A stretch of DNA of 64,000 bases, taken from the NCBI RefSeq assembly GCF_002210225.1, contig NZ_MWUJ01000006.1, forward strand, positions 62,001-126,000, written 5' to 3'. Under the pieces are notes generated by a model. The model saw nothing but the letters and a program-made list of their open reading frames with translations, was not told the DNA's origin and did no database searches. Positions 1 through 9,389 of the stretch are shown here, piece by piece. The stretch comes from Geofilum rhodophaeum. GTDB taxonomy: Bacteria; Bacteroidota; Bacteroidia; Bacteroidales; Marinilabiliaceae. The translations under genes were made by a program, and so were the position numbers. The stretch's first letter is position 1; each line of letters starts with the position of its first letter.

Positions 1-375
1 ATGGTGTCGGACATTGTGCATACGGTGCGACTCGAGCCCAGTATTCCGATGATTGCCCCGGTGGAGGAGGAAGCGCCTAAAAAGAGTGCCCCGGCACCTA
101 AGCCGGAACAGACTGAGCCCTTGTTCTGTCCCCGCTGTAAAAGTGGTAAAATGTTGAAGGGGCGTTTGGCCTGGGGCTGTGAGGATTACGCTAAGGGTTG
201 CAAGGTGTTGATTCCCTTTGAGTTTATGGGTAAAAAGATCAGTGAAAAGCAAATGGGCGACCTGGTGTTGAAGGGCAAGACTTCGGTCTTAAAAGGTTTT
301 GTGGATGCCCAGGGGCAGGCGCACAGCGGCAAGCTGAGCTGGGACGCAGATTTCAAGCTGGTGCTGGAGGAGTAG
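1..375 (+). CDS. topB: DNA topoisomerase III, C-terminal fragment (5' end outside window)
   Basis: The reading frame is open from the first base, so this is the last 124 codons of a longer gene; the ATG at base 1 is probably internal. The visible part has a zinc-ribbon-like CPRC pair near residue 43 with later cysteines near 60 and 67. It continues with PFEFMGKKIS and a KGKTSVLKGF segment, the tail usually seen in Bacteroidota type IA topoisomerase III. That enzyme relaxes and decatenates single-strand-containing DNA in the cytoplasm. The catalytic tyrosine domain is not in the window. The next gene, pncA, converges on it with 191 bp between and no clear terminator. Family call is from motif recognition; a different type IA topoisomerase is possible. 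Confidence 0.75.
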   Translation: MVSDIVHTVRLEPSIPMIAPVEEEAPKKSAPAPKPEQTEPLFCPRCKSGKMLKGRLAWGCEDYAKGCKVLIPFEFMGKKISEKQMGDLVLKGKTSVLKGFVDAQGQAHSGKLSWDADFKLVLEE

Positions 376-566
376 GTTTTTTGTACTTTCCGGCTTGATT
401 TATTGGGGCTTATTTGTATCCTCTTTTTGAAAACAAAAATAATCTGAGGCCTTGTGTGCTGAGTCCACAAACGATTATGTACTACCGTTTTTCAGGGGAA
501 AGCATTGAAGTGGTCAGTTTTAGGGGCACCAAAATGAATCCTGAGACTTTAGGCCTGTAGATTAGA

Positions 567-1184
567 TTACTTCAACAGCTCAGTGGATGTCATTAATCGG
601 GCACCTCGTTTTTCCATATCCTTAAAGGCTTTATCGGTATCCTCGGGCTGCAGGTTAACGCCCCGTGTGGCATCGGTCAGCAGATTGGCTTCGTAGCCCA
701 GTAATAAGGCATCTTTTACCGTGTAGTACACACAATAATCGGCTGCCAGTCCGCATACAAATAAACTCGTAATGCCGTTGCGCTTGAGGTAGGCATGCAG
801 ACCGGTTTCCTTGAGGTGACCGTTGTCGTAGAAGGCGCTGTACGAATCGATATCGGGGTCGCTGCCTTTAAAAATAACGTTGTTGATGAGGCCTTGGTTG
901 AGCAAAGGCGATATTTCGGCACCGGGACTCCCCTGTACGCAATGGTCGGGCCACAGCACTTGTTGCTGCCCGTGGAGTCGAATGACTTCTCCTACCTGGC
1001 GATTGTCGTGGTTGGAGGCAAAGCTCCCATGGTTGGCCGGATGCCAGTCGCGCGTAGCCACAATCAGCTTAAAATGCTGTTGAATGTTGTTGATGACGGG
1101 TATGATGGCATCGCCCTGGGGTACGGCCAGCGCACCGCCGGGTAAAAAGTCGTTTTGTACGTCTACGATGAGTAAGGCCTTCAT
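567..1184 (-). CDS. pncA: Nicotinamidase / pyrazinamidase
   Basis: Hydrolyses nicotinamide to nicotinate and ammonia, the first step of the deamidating NAD salvage route. The 205-residue length fits the isochorismatase-like family. The expected catalytic triad is visible: Asp8 in DVQNDF, Lys107 in FKGSDP, and Cys151 in GLAADYC. Metal ligands are Asp46 and His48 in RDWHP and His81 in WPDHC. The gene starts 18 bp after the stop of pncB on the same strand, so nicotinamide deamidation and nicotinate ribosylation are very probably co-transcribed. No signal peptide is seen, so it should act in the cytoplasm. The call is firm; activity on pyrazinamide is a family property and not shown here. Confidence 0.93.
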   Translation of the reverse strand: MKALLIVDVQNDFLPGGALAVPQGDAIIPVINNIQQHFKLIVATRDWHPANHGSFASNHDNRQVGEVIRLHGQQQVLWPDHCVQGSPGAEISPLLNQGLINNVIFKGSDPDIDSYSAFYDNGHLKETGLHAYLKRNGITSLFVCGLAADYCVYYTVKDALLLGYEANLLTDATRGVNLQPEDTDKAFKDMEKRGARLMTSTELLK

Positions 1185-1202
1185 AGGTCTGTTGTTTTGA
1201 GG

Positions 1203-2687
1203 TTATTGCACTTGAAATTTTTGCCGGTAATTCAGTATCAGGTCCATCCGTTTGTTGTAGAGCTGCGCTTCGAGTCCCACGGGATAGAGATGGGGATTGG
1301 TGAGTCGCCGTATGCCGGCATCCAGCTGCTCGAGTTGTTGGGCCCGGCGTTGTCGGATGCTGTTGAGCTCGGGCAAATCGTACACCAGCTGACCCTTTTG
1401 CAGCACAGGCTGCAAAAGATCTTCATAGCGGCTGTTGCAGTTAGCCACGCTCTTGCGCCGGGTGGGGTCGGCGGGGTCAATGAGCAAGGGCAGCTCCGGA
1501 AGGCGGTCACGCTCGTCAAAAATCATGTCGCAGGCCAGCTTATTGTTCTTGTAGAACCTTCTGACCTGCTGTATGCCCGGTATGTTTATCTTAATGGATT
1601 GTTCAGAAAGCTTGATGCGGTCTTCAAAGTCGCCCATATCGTTTTCCATGGCCGCCAGCTTGTACACGCCGCCCAGGGCAGGCTGGTCGTAGGCGGTCAC
1701 CAGTTTGGTGCCAATGCCCCAGATATCGATGGCGGCTTGCTGCTGTTTGAGACTGGCAATCAGGTGTTCGTCCAGGTCGTTGCTGGCCACAATTTTCATA
1801 AAACCGAGACCTGCCGACTCAAGTTTTTGTCGGGCCAGGCGACTCAAATAGGCCAGGTCGCCCGAGTCGAGGCGTAGACCGGTCATTTTATAGCCCTTTT
1901 TCAGCATTTCCTGAGCCACGGTTATGGCGTTGTCTATGCCCTGAGGCGTATGGTAGGTATCTACCAGAAATACCGTATTGTTGGGCATGCTGTCGGCAAA
2001 CTCGCGAAAAGCTTGCAGCTCATCGTTATAGGCCTGCACCCAGCTGTGGGCATGGGTCCCCAGCACGGGAATGTTGTAAATTTTTCCGGCATATACATTG
2101 GAGGTGCCTATGCAGCCGCCTATGTAGGCGGCGCGACTGGCCGACACAGCGCCATCAAGTCCCTGGGCACGCCGGAAGCCAAATTCCATGACCGGATCGC
2201 CTTGGGCGGCATCGCAGATGCGGGCCGCCTTGGTGGCTACCAGGGTCTGGAAGTTGATGATGTTGAGCAAGGCAGTTTCCACCAGTTGGGCCTGTAAAAC
2301 AGAGCCGCTGACCCGCAAAAGGGGCTCGTTGGCGAAGACAACCGTACCTTCGGGTATGGCCGCCACATCGCAGCTGAAGCGCTCCTTACTTAAAAAGTCC
2401 AGAAAGGCAGGATCAAAGATGGGGCGCTCGTCGTTGCCCCTGAAGTCGCTCATATAACACAAATCCGAGTCACTGAAACGGAAATCCTGCAGATAAGCCA
2501 AGGCTTGTTCCAGTCCCCCCGCCACCGCATAACCGCCCTTAAAGGGAATGTTGCGAAAAAACAGGTTGAAAACTGCCTTTTTTTGATGCAGCCCTTTCTT
2601 CCAGTAGCCGTGTGCCATGGTCAACTGGTAAAGGTCGGTCATCAAGGCCGGTGCCTCACGATAAATGGATGTATTGGGGCTTTTCAT
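1203..2687 (-). CDS. pncB: Nicotinate phosphoribosyltransferase
   Basis: Joins nicotinate with PRPP to give nicotinate mononucleotide, the committed Preiss-Handler step. I place the start at 2687 (protein begins [13 protein letters not shown]), giving 494 residues, the usual family length. An upstream in-frame ATG at 2756 would add 23 hydrophobic, cysteine-rich residues unlike the family. Recognisable segments are [15 protein letters not shown] near the N terminus, the EFGFRRAQG segment in the middle, and [12 protein letters not shown], a phosphoribosyl-binding region. It is the first gene of a two-gene unit with pncA and is divergent from the CLC transporter gene. Together the pair recycles nicotinamide to NAD precursors. 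Confidence in function is high; the start is inferred. Confidence 0.93.
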   Translation of the reverse strand: MKSPNTSIYREAPALMTDLYQLTMAHGYWKKGLHQKKAVFNLFFRNIPFKGGYAVAGGLEQALAYLQDFRFSDSDLCYMSDFRGNDERPIFDPAFLDFLSKERFSCDVAAIPEGTVVFANEPLLRVSGSVLQAQLVETALLNIINFQTLVATKAARICDAAQGDPVMEFGFRRAQGLDGAVSASRAAYIGGCIGTSNVYAGKIYNIPVLGTHAHSWVQAYNDELQAFREFADSMPNNTVFLVDTYHTPQGIDNAITVAQEMLKKGYKMTGLRLDSGDLAYLSRLARQKLESAGLGFMKIVASNDLDEHLIASLKQQQAAIDIWGIGTKLVTAYDQPALGGVYKLAAMENDMGDFEDRIKLSEQSIKINIPGIQQVRRFYKNNKLACDMIFDERDRLPELPLLIDPADPTRRKSVANCNSRYEDLLQPVLQKGQLVYDLPELNSIRQRRAQQLEQLDAGIRRLTNPHLYPVGLEAQLYNKRMDLILNYRQKFQVQ

Positions 2688-2821
2688 GCATGTACAACAA
2701 ACAAATAACAAATATAGCTGCAAAGTACCGCCCGGCAAAATAAACAGGCGGCACATTTTCCGCTGCTTTTGGTGGTATTTGTTTATTTTTGCCGCTTTAA
2801 GGCATCAATTTACCGAAAAGT

Positions 2822-4099
2822 ATGCACGCACAAGGCAAAACCTGGCGCCCGATTTCGACCGGTCATCTCTTTATTTATTTCCTCAAATGGCTGGGCTTAA
2901 GTCTGGTGGTGGGGGGACTGGCAGGATCGGCGTCGGCTTTTTTTCTGTGGAGTTTGGATGTGGTGACGGTATTTCGAGAGGGACATCTTTGGCTGGTGTG
3001 GCTTTTGCCTTTGGGCGGATTGCTGATTGGTTTGACTTACCATTATTGGGGTGAGGACGTAGTGAAGGGGAACAACCAGTTGCTGGAGGAGTTTTATTCG
3101 CCCAAGAAAGTGATTCCCTTACGCATGGCCCCTTTGGTGCTGTGGGGCACACTGGCTACGCATTTGTTTGGCGGCTCGGCAGGCCGGGAGGGTACGGCGG
3201 TGCAAATGGGCGGGGCCATTGCCGATCAGTTTACAAGAATTTTTAAGTTGCGACCCCGCGACCGGCGGGTTTTGTTGAGTATGGGGGTGAGTGCCGGTTT
3301 TGCCTCGGTTTTTGGCACCCCCCTGGCCGGTGCGGTTTTTGCGCTGGAGGTCTTTGTGGTAGGCAAGGTGCGCTACGACGGCATTCTTCCTGCTTTTTTG
3401 TCGGCTTTTGTAGCTCATTGGGCCTGTCACGCCTGGGGCATAGGACACACAGTCTATACCATTCCATTGGTGCCCGATTTGCAGCCCATCCATCTCTTAC
3501 TGGCCGCTTTGGCAGGCATTGTTTTTGGTCTGACTGCCCGCAGCTTTTCCTTCCTGGCCCATTATTGGGTACTGTTTTTTAAGCGCCTGGTGCGTTGGGC
3601 GCCTTTACGACCTGTGGTGGGTGGATTGGTACTGGCTTTGGCTTTTTGGGCCCTGGGCGATTCGCGCTACATGGGTTTGGGCATTCCGGTGATTCAGGAA
3701 AGCTTTGTCTTGGAAGTCCCTTATTATGATTTTGCACTGAAGTTGTTGTTGACCACCTTTACCCTGGGGGCCGGCTTCAAGGGTGGGGAAGTCACCCCCC
3801 TGTTTTTTGTCGGAGCCACCCTGGGCAATGTACTGGCTTTGTTTGTGCCTTTGCCTATGGCGCTGTTGGCGGGAATGGGTTTTGTGGCTGTTTTTGCCGG
3901 TGCCACCAATACGCCGCTGGCCTGTATTTTTATGGGGATAGAGCTCTTTGGGGTAGAAAGTGGCGTATTCATTGCCCTGGCGGTGGTTATGGCCTACCTT
4001 TTTTCGGGACACACCGGCATTTACGGCAGTCAGCTCATCGGCAGTCCCAAACACCTTTTGTTGGGGCGGGAGCGGGGAAGGGCGCTGCACGATTTGTAG
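2822..4099 (+). CDS. CLC-family anion transporter, probably fluoride/proton antiporter type (CLC-F)
   Basis: A 425-residue polytopic membrane protein of the CLC chloride channel/transporter superfamily. The gating-glutamate motif reads GREGTAVQMG near residue 121 instead of the common GREGP. The stretch where chloride-type CLCs have GSGIPE reads KGNNQLLEE. A GGEVTPLFFVGA segment near residue 313 matches the conserved second selectivity region. GREGT plus a KGNN-like element is, as I recall, typical of the fluoride-exporting branch (EriC-F); this assignment is inference. There is no C-terminal CBS domain. No fluoride riboswitch is recognisable in the 134-bp upstream gap shared with divergent pncB. 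The gene converges on the flippase gene with an 18-bp gap. Substrate is uncertain; family is firm. Confidence 0.85.
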   Translation: MHAQGKTWRPISTGHLFIYFLKWLGLSLVVGGLAGSASAFFLWSLDVVTVFREGHLWLVWLLPLGGLLIGLTYHYWGEDVVKGNNQLLEEFYSPKKVIPLRMAPLVLWGTLATHLFGGSAGREGTAVQMGGAIADQFTRIFKLRPRDRRVLLSMGVSAGFASVFGTPLAGAVFALEVFVVGKVRYDGILPAFLSAFVAHWACHAWGIGHTVYTIPLVPDLQPIHLLLAALAGIVFGLTARSFSFLAHYWVLFFKRLVRWAPLRPVVGGLVLALAFWALGDSRYMGLGIPVIQESFVLEVPYYDFALKLLLTTFTLGAGFKGGEVTPLFFVGATLGNVLALFVPLPMALLAGMGFVAVFAGATNTPLACIFMGIELFGVESGVFIALAVVMAYLFSGHTGIYGSQLIGSPKHLLLGRERGRALHDL

Positions 4100-4117
4100 G
4101 GGGCGTTTTTCCTGAGC

Positions 4118-5386
4118 TTATTCTTTATGCCTGGATCTGTATAGGAGGCGTTTAATCATTTCCATCTGCAACAATCCACTCCAAAGCGGCAGACTCAGAT
4201 GCTTCTTCAGATAATGATGCTGAACGACAACCAGGGCCAGATAACCAAAGTTGGTAGCCAAGGCGGCACCGGTAGCGCCCCATACTCCGATTAAGAACCA
4301 ACCACCAACGAGGACAATGAACAAATTGGCCATGCTGCCCCAGAGGTTGATTTGGTGTCTGCCGGTCCCCGAAAAATAGTGGCTCGAAAGGAGGCTTTGT
4401 CCAAACAGAAAAGAGGCCGGCAGCATAAGCACGATGTAATGTTTCAATCCGCTGAATTCTGCGCCAAAAAAGAAAGTGTACAGCTGAGCCGGGACCAGTA
4501 CTAAGGCCAGGAGGGCTGCGGTTTGACTCCAAAAGGCGAAGAAAACATAGCGCTGGTAAAGTTTTTGATGGTAGCGGGTACTGGTCGAATTGATGATGCG
4601 GGAGTAGAATACCAGGGAAAGACTGCGGTTGATGATCCATATGGCTTCGGTAATGGATACTGCGTTGGAGAAGATGCCGACTTCCTGCAGCGAACCGAGG
4701 CGTTCGAGCAGGTAATAGCTTCCTCTAAAGCTGAGCAACTGAATAAAAGTGCCGGTCTGGTTGAGAAAACCATAACGAAACATGGCTTTTACATCTTTCC
4801 AAAAAGTGCTTTTGTCGATCCCTTGCATGCCTTTAAGGTAGCATTTGGCGCCATGGAGGCTCAAAATAAACAAGGCCAGATAGCTGATGGAGAGGGTGTG
4901 AATATAGCTTTCAACGGTAAATTCCCCACCCCAATGATAGAAAGCAGCAATCAAGAGTATGTTGAACAGGGGTTGGACAAATAACAGGAGATTGTAGCGG
5001 GTAATGCGCTCTTTTATCAGATATATGGATAAGTTGTTGGTTGCCAGTGCGGAAAGCAAGGTGCTGAAGCTGAGCCACAGGCTGTTTTCCAGACTGAGAA
5101 ATTGCCCCTGATACACAACAAGGAAAACAAGGCTGCTGGCCACAAGGGCCCAGCCGTTGGCTATAAAAAAATAGTTCACGGAAGGCCTTTTGGGAACCAG
5201 ATAAGTGAGAGAAATGATGCCAAAAACGCCTGTAATGGCGGTGCTTAGTCCCAGTCCCGCAATAAACAAGCTCTGAAAACCCTTCCCTTCAGCCCCCAGC
5301 CAACGAGACAGCAGGATGGCGACCCCCAGGTTGATGAAAGCGGTGAGGACTTTGGTAAGGAAGGTGGCGCTTATTTTTTTGAGCAT
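4118..5386 (-). CDS. Polysaccharide flippase-like membrane protein (MOP/Wzx superfamily)
   Basis: A 422-residue, very hydrophobic protein with about twelve predicted membrane segments. It starts with an amphipathic lysine-rich stretch and an AILLSRWLGAEGKGFQ segment that is characteristic of Wzx/RfbX-type oligosaccharide flippases. The family moves lipid-linked sugar repeats across the inner membrane. Its start overlaps the end of the glycosyltransferase gene by 16 bp, so translation is probably coupled. Together the two genes suggest export of a surface glycan or glycolipid, but no polymerase or larger glycan cluster is present here. The substrate cannot be told from sequence. Confidence 0.82.
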   Translation of the reverse strand: MLKKISATFLTKVLTAFINLGVAILLSRWLGAEGKGFQSLFIAGLGLSTAITGVFGIISLTYLVPKRPSVNYFFIANGWALVASSLVFLVVYQGQFLSLENSLWLSFSTLLSALATNNLSIYLIKERITRYNLLLFVQPLFNILLIAAFYHWGGEFTVESYIHTLSISYLALFILSLHGAKCYLKGMQGIDKSTFWKDVKAMFRYGFLNQTGTFIQLLSFRGSYYLLERLGSLQEVGIFSNAVSITEAIWIINRSLSLVFYSRIINSTSTRYHQKLYQRYVFFAFWSQTAALLALVLVPAQLYTFFFGAEFSGLKHYIVLMLPASFLFGQSLLSSHYFSGTGRHQINLWGSMANLFIVLVGGWFLIGVWGATGAALATNFGYLALVVVQHHYLKKHLSLPLWSGLLQMEMIKRLLYRSRHKE

Positions 5387-6543
5387 GGTATGGGCTTGAG
5401 CATTTGGCTGTACAGATCCATGTATTGCTGACCAACTGCCTGAAAACTGAAATGTTCACGGGCATAGGTCTGGATTTTATCTGCTTGGAAACGTGTTTTC
5501 TGGGAGGGGAAGTCTTTAATGGCTTTAACCAGGGCCTTTTCGTCTCCAATGGGGATCAATATTCCCCGCTCCGGGGCAATGAGTTCTTTGGCCGGACCGC
5601 TTGCCGTTGAAATAACGGGGATCCCTGCTGCAAAGGCTTCTGCGATGACTACCCCAAAGGTCTCGTAATTACTAAAGAGCAGGAGTACATCACTTTGATG
5701 AAGGGCTAAGGCCACCTCTTTGGGCTTTAGGGCGTAGCGGAAGCTTACCACATCTTCGAGTGGCGTGCCCTTCAGATTCTTCTGCCAATATCTGTCGGAG
5801 TTACAAGTTACGACCAACAACTCAAAATCTACGCCTTCGTTTTGCAAAGCCTCCATGGCCCGGAACAGTCCTTCGCTGTTTTTTTGCCGATTATTGAGGG
5901 TGGAGATATGAATCAAGCGCAGTTTTTCGGGGTGGTCTTCCTTATGTTTGGGGAGATACAAGTCGGTATCTACCACATTGGGCACCACCTGGTAGCAACC
6001 GTTCAAGTCCTGATTGCGCATGGACCTGGCCAGGTACCCGGATACCGGACAAATGAAGGAGGCTTTGCGCAGCACCCATTTTGTCATTGTTTTTTGAAAG
6101 GGACTTAAAGGAGTGTTTTTTTCAGGCAGATAGCCGGTCCAGTGTTCCGTTATCAAATAAGGGCTGCGGGTAAAAAGCTTAAAAAACAGGGCGTACAAAC
6201 CAGAAGGGTAGGCGACGTTGGCGTGAATGACATCGGGTTTTCCCTGCTCGCGACAAACTTGGCGGTAGTGTTGGCTGTAGCGCCATAGCTTTTGGAGTAC
6301 CAAAAATATTTTTCGCAGTCCTTTTCGGGGAAGGACCTGACTTTCGTAAAAATGAATGGTGGCTTGCAGGTCCAGCTCCGCCTTATTGGTAAGGGGCAGA
6401 CTGCTGACGTGGAGAAAGGATACCCTGGCAAAGTGCGCTACGGCTTCTGCGTGCTTAAGGACAAAGTTGCCATCCAGAGGGGCCTCCTGATTGGGATACC
6501 AAGAACTTAAAAACAGGATATGTAGTTTTTTGTCTTTTGGCAT
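5371..6543 (-). CDS. Glycosyltransferase family 4 protein
   Basis: A 390-residue GT-B fold glycosyltransferase. The N-terminal half begins ILFLSSWYPNQEAPLDGNF, a common GT4 acceptor-domain start. The C-terminal half has the EX7E donor-binding motif, seen as ETFGVVIAE within SNYETFGVVIAEAFAAGIP, and a following TASGPAKELI segment. It likely transfers a nucleotide-activated sugar to a lipid or saccharide acceptor at the cytoplasmic face of the membrane. It lies 9 bp after thiL and overlaps the flippase gene by 16 bp, forming a thiL-GT-flippase unit. Donor and acceptor are unknown. The link to thiL is positional only. Confidence 0.88.
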   Translation of the reverse strand: MPKDKKLHILFLSSWYPNQEAPLDGNFVLKHAEAVAHFARVSFLHVSSLPLTNKAELDLQATIHFYESQVLPRKGLRKIFLVLQKLWRYSQHYRQVCREQGKPDVIHANVAYPSGLYALFFKLFTRSPYLITEHWTGYLPEKNTPLSPFQKTMTKWVLRKASFICPVSGYLARSMRNQDLNGCYQVVPNVVDTDLYLPKHKEDHPEKLRLIHISTLNNRQKNSEGLFRAMEALQNEGVDFELLVVTCNSDRYWQKNLKGTPLEDVVSFRYALKPKEVALALHQSDVLLLFSNYETFGVVIAEAFAAGIPVISTASGPAKELIAPERGILIPIGDEKALVKAIKDFPSQKTRFQADKIQTYAREHFSFQAVGQQYMDLYSQMLKPIPCSKK

Positions 6544-6552
6544 GACCAGGTT

Positions 6553-7551
6553 TTAAACAAAGTGATTAAAACCACCCCGCGGGGCCTGCTTCAACAGTTT
6601 TCCTGCCTGCTGCCATTGCAGGCCGCCTGCTTCGGTAATGTGTCCGATGGGATAGAGGTCCTCGCCAAACTCTTTTTTATAGGCCTCCCGGAGTTTGGGC
6701 AGTTGTTCCCCGGCAACAGTAAGCAACAAACAGTAATCTTCTCCGCCAGAGGTGGCCAGTTCGTGGGCGTCCATTTTTCGGGCCCGACTGAAGGCTTGGA
6801 GCTGGGGCGAAAGGGGCAGCTGGTCCAAGTCGATGTGTGCTCCTTTTTTGGAGGCTTTGAGGATGTGTTGCAAATCGGAAGCAATGCCGTCGCTGACATC
6901 CATCATGGCATGCACGCTTTTGTGTTGAGCCAGCCACTGTCCCTGTGCCACATGCGCCTGAGGGCGCAGGTGGCGCTGAAGCAGCCAGTCGCTGTCGGCC
7001 TGTCCCTGCCAGTCGTTCAGCAGCACTTGCAAGCCGGCCGCCGAATCGCCCAGGGTGCTGGTCACTACAAGGTGGTCGCCCACCTGCGCGCCGGAGCGCA
7101 AGCGGGCCTGCCCTTTGGCGATGGTTCCGATAACGCTGATGTTGAGAACGAGCTTTTGTGGAGAGCGGGTGGTGTCGCCACCCATAAGGGGAAGCTGATG
7201 CTGCGCACTCAGCTCGTGATAGCCCTCCATCAGCTCGTCGAGGTACTCTACGGGAACGTCGGAAGGTATGGCGATGGATAAAAAGGAGCCGGTGGGACGG
7301 GCGCCCATGGCGGCAACATCGCTGAGATTGACGGCCAGGGCCTTATGGCCCAGGTCGCGGGCACTCATTTTTTCGCGGATAAAGTGGATGTCCTCCACCA
7401 GCATGTCGGTGGTGATCACGAGGTCGTGATCGCCGGCTGGCAATATGGCACAATCGTCCCCAATGCCCATGGCATTGGGTGCCAGAAGGTCTTCAAAGCG
7501 ATGGGCAAAGCGTTCGATGAAGCCAAATTCTCCGATCTCTGATAGTTTCAT
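6553..7551 (-). CDS. thiL: Thiamine-monophosphate kinase
   Basis: Phosphorylates thiamine monophosphate with ATP to make thiamine diphosphate, the active cofactor. The 332 residues match the ThiL/PurM-like family. Clear motifs are GIGDDCAIL near residue 30, TTDMLVEDIHF near 48, NLSDVAAMGA near 75 and MGGDTTRSP near 118, which contribute aspartates for Mg-ATP binding. The C-terminal SGGEDYCLL segment is also family-typical. It is first in a unit with the glycosyltransferase and flippase genes. The product would supply cofactor for enzymes such as the thiamine-diphosphate-dependent E1 protein encoded at 58371. No TPP riboswitch is seen upstream. A terminator of the upstream dipeptidase gene lies at 7577-7615. 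Confidence 0.93.
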   Translation of the reverse strand: MKLSEIGEFGFIERFAHRFEDLLAPNAMGIGDDCAILPAGDHDLVITTDMLVEDIHFIREKMSARDLGHKALAVNLSDVAAMGARPTGSFLSIAIPSDVPVEYLDELMEGYHELSAQHQLPLMGGDTTRSPQKLVLNISVIGTIAKGQARLRSGAQVGDHLVVTSTLGDSAAGLQVLLNDWQGQADSDWLLQRHLRPQAHVAQGQWLAQHKSVHAMMDVSDGIASDLQHILKASKKGAHIDLDQLPLSPQLQAFSRARKMDAHELATSGGEDYCLLLTVAGEQLPKLREAYKKEFGEDLYPIGHITEAGGLQWQQAGKLLKQAPRGGFNHFV

Positions 7552-7576
7552 ACTACAAAAATAGTAAAAGCACTTA

Positions 7577-7615
7577 ATAAAAGCGGGGAAGACTCAATGA
7601 ATAAGTCCTCCCCGC
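7577..7615 (-). terminator. Rho-independent terminator after the C69 dipeptidase gene
   Basis: On the minus strand a 14-bp stem (arms 7602-7615 and 7583-7596, G-U wobbles, loop about 5 nt) is GC-rich at its base and is followed by CTTTTATT. It lies 45 bases after the dipeptidase stop and before thiL. The T tract is short, so strength is uncertain. Confidence 0.7.
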
Positions 7616-7659
7616 CAGGCCATGTCTTTAATCTGCGCTGAGCAGCGCATGGTCGTTTT

Positions 7660-9324
7660 TTATTCCTGCGGCACTTCGATCATGCGCAGGCGATCGCCGG
7701 CTTCGTCAACAATGCGGCGATAATAATTTTCGTCGTAGCCTGGAAACTTCGCAGGGGCTGGGTTGCCGTGCGCATTGCGCAGAAACTCGCCATCTACTTC
7801 CTCGTGCAGGTTACCGTCGAGGTATTTCACCGTTAAAAACTCACCCAACTTTTTCCATCGTTCTACGGTCAGCCGGGTCTGGTTGTGCGAATATTCTGTG
7901 AGAAAGGCGCTGGCCAGTGCCGGATCTTGCTGATGAAGCGCTAAAGCTGCTTCATCAATCACGGGGCCGTAGGCGGCAAATTTATCTTCCAGCTCGCTTT
8001 GTACCTTGCGAATGTCGCCAATCATGTGGCTGTAACGGTGGTAGGCCTGGTTAGATACCCAGTTGAATACCCAAAAGGCGGAGGTCCATGAGAACTCCAA
8101 CATATTGCCGTTGCCCTGGGCCAGTTCGTGGGGAATACCGTTCATACCCATGTAAATGGGCAGGTAAACCGACATGTTGGCATCGTCCACGCCAAACCAC
8201 AGAATGCCGCCGATGGCATTGGGCAACCAACTGCGCATTTGGGCTACAAAGGAGAAGCCGGTCTGCTGGGTGGCAATGGCCCGCTCGTTGAAATATTCTA
8301 CGCCATCTACCTCCCAGGTGAGCGGACGCCAGCGGTAGGGCTTGCCGTAGGGACCGGCACCGGGATCTTGCGTCATCGAAAGGGGGGTGTTCTCATAGTA
8401 GTCGCGCATGATATTTTGCACGTCGCGTACGCCGACCTTTTTCTCGGGTTGGATGAAAAGTGGCATACGCTCGTCGCTTTTTCCCTGAACAAAATCAACA
8501 TACTTGTCCATTTCGGGGTTCATGAGGCGAAATGCGCTCCATACGCGTGCCTCGCAAAAACGAATGGCTCCAAAATCCAGGGGCGCATAAGCATCGGCAA
8601 AACTGAAGTCCTTGTTTTTGCCATTGAAATAGCCCATTTCGCGTGCGAAGGATATAACGTCGTTGGCGTAAAGTACATTATCCTTATCGTTGAGATCAAA
8701 GGTGGTAATACGAGCCTGGTTGGCATGCGCCGATACGTATCCGTCGGGGATGCGTACGGCCACCCATACAGCGCCCTTGTTGTCGGGTCCCTTACCAATC
8801 AGCTCCATAATCCAGGCCTCGTTCGGATCTACAACGGAAAAAGACTCTCCGGAACTGTAATAACCGTATTCTTCTACCAGTCCGGTCATTACTTCAATGG
8901 CTTCGCGGGCAGTGCGTGCACGTTGCAGGGCAATGTAAATGAGACTGCCATAGTCTATGATGCCGGTGGTGTCGCGCAGTTCGGATCGGCCACCAAAGGT
9001 GGTTTCGGCTATGGCCAGTTGGTGCTCGTTCATGTTGCCAATAACGGTGTAAGTTTGCGGTGCCTGAGCAATTTTTCCCAGATATTTTCCGGTATCCCAT
9101 TCCCGTATGTTCAGCATGCTCCCCTCGGGATATTCTTTACCCGGCCAGTAATACAGCTCCCCAAAAAGATCGTGAGAGTCGGCGGCATAAGAAACAAAGG
9201 TGGAGCCGTCGACAGAGGCCCCTTTGGTAACAATGACATTGGTGCAGGCGTTACTTTGCTGCCACCCCGCCTGCAAAAAAGCAAGAGACAGCGTGGCCAA
9301 AACCAGTTTTTTGTTCAACTTCAT
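7660..9324 (-). CDS. Secreted dipeptidase, peptidase family C69 (PepD-like)
   Basis: A 554-residue Ntn-hydrolase. The N terminus is a signal-peptide-like stretch (MKLNKK, then a hydrophobic core) ending just before Cys27. After processing, Cys27 in ACTNVIVTKGAS becomes the N-terminal nucleophile, as expected for C69 (U34) dipeptidases. The following DGSTFVSYAADSHD and the NEAWIMELIGKG segment near residue 165 are typical of the family. It probably cleaves dipeptides in the periplasm, helping this organism use peptides. The gene is monocistronic: a terminator follows it and the divergent or neighbouring genes are separated by gaps. Confidence in family is high; substrate range is unknown. Confidence 0.9.
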   Translation of the reverse strand: MKLNKKLVLATLSLAFLQAGWQQSNACTNVIVTKGASVDGSTFVSYAADSHDLFGELYYWPGKEYPEGSMLNIREWDTGKYLGKIAQAPQTYTVIGNMNEHQLAIAETTFGGRSELRDTTGIIDYGSLIYIALQRARTAREAIEVMTGLVEEYGYYSSGESFSVVDPNEAWIMELIGKGPDNKGAVWVAVRIPDGYVSAHANQARITTFDLNDKDNVLYANDVISFAREMGYFNGKNKDFSFADAYAPLDFGAIRFCEARVWSAFRLMNPEMDKYVDFVQGKSDERMPLFIQPEKKVGVRDVQNIMRDYYENTPLSMTQDPGAGPYGKPYRWRPLTWEVDGVEYFNERAIATQQTGFSFVAQMRSWLPNAIGGILWFGVDDANMSVYLPIYMGMNGIPHELAQGNGNMLEFSWTSAFWVFNWVSNQAYHRYSHMIGDIRKVQSELEDKFAAYGPVIDEAALALHQQDPALASAFLTEYSHNQTRLTVERWKKLGEFLTVKYLDGNLHEEVDGEFLRNAHGNPAPAKFPGYDENYYRRIVDEAGDRLRMIEVPQE

Positions 9325-9389
9325 GTGTTAAAATGCTTGGTGTATTTGTACTTTTATCTATACCTGCAAATATATACAATAGTTGCCAC

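Noticed and set aside
2688-2821. Possible fluoride riboswitch upstream of the CLC gene
   Set aside because: The conserved crcB-motif sequence blocks were not found on either strand.
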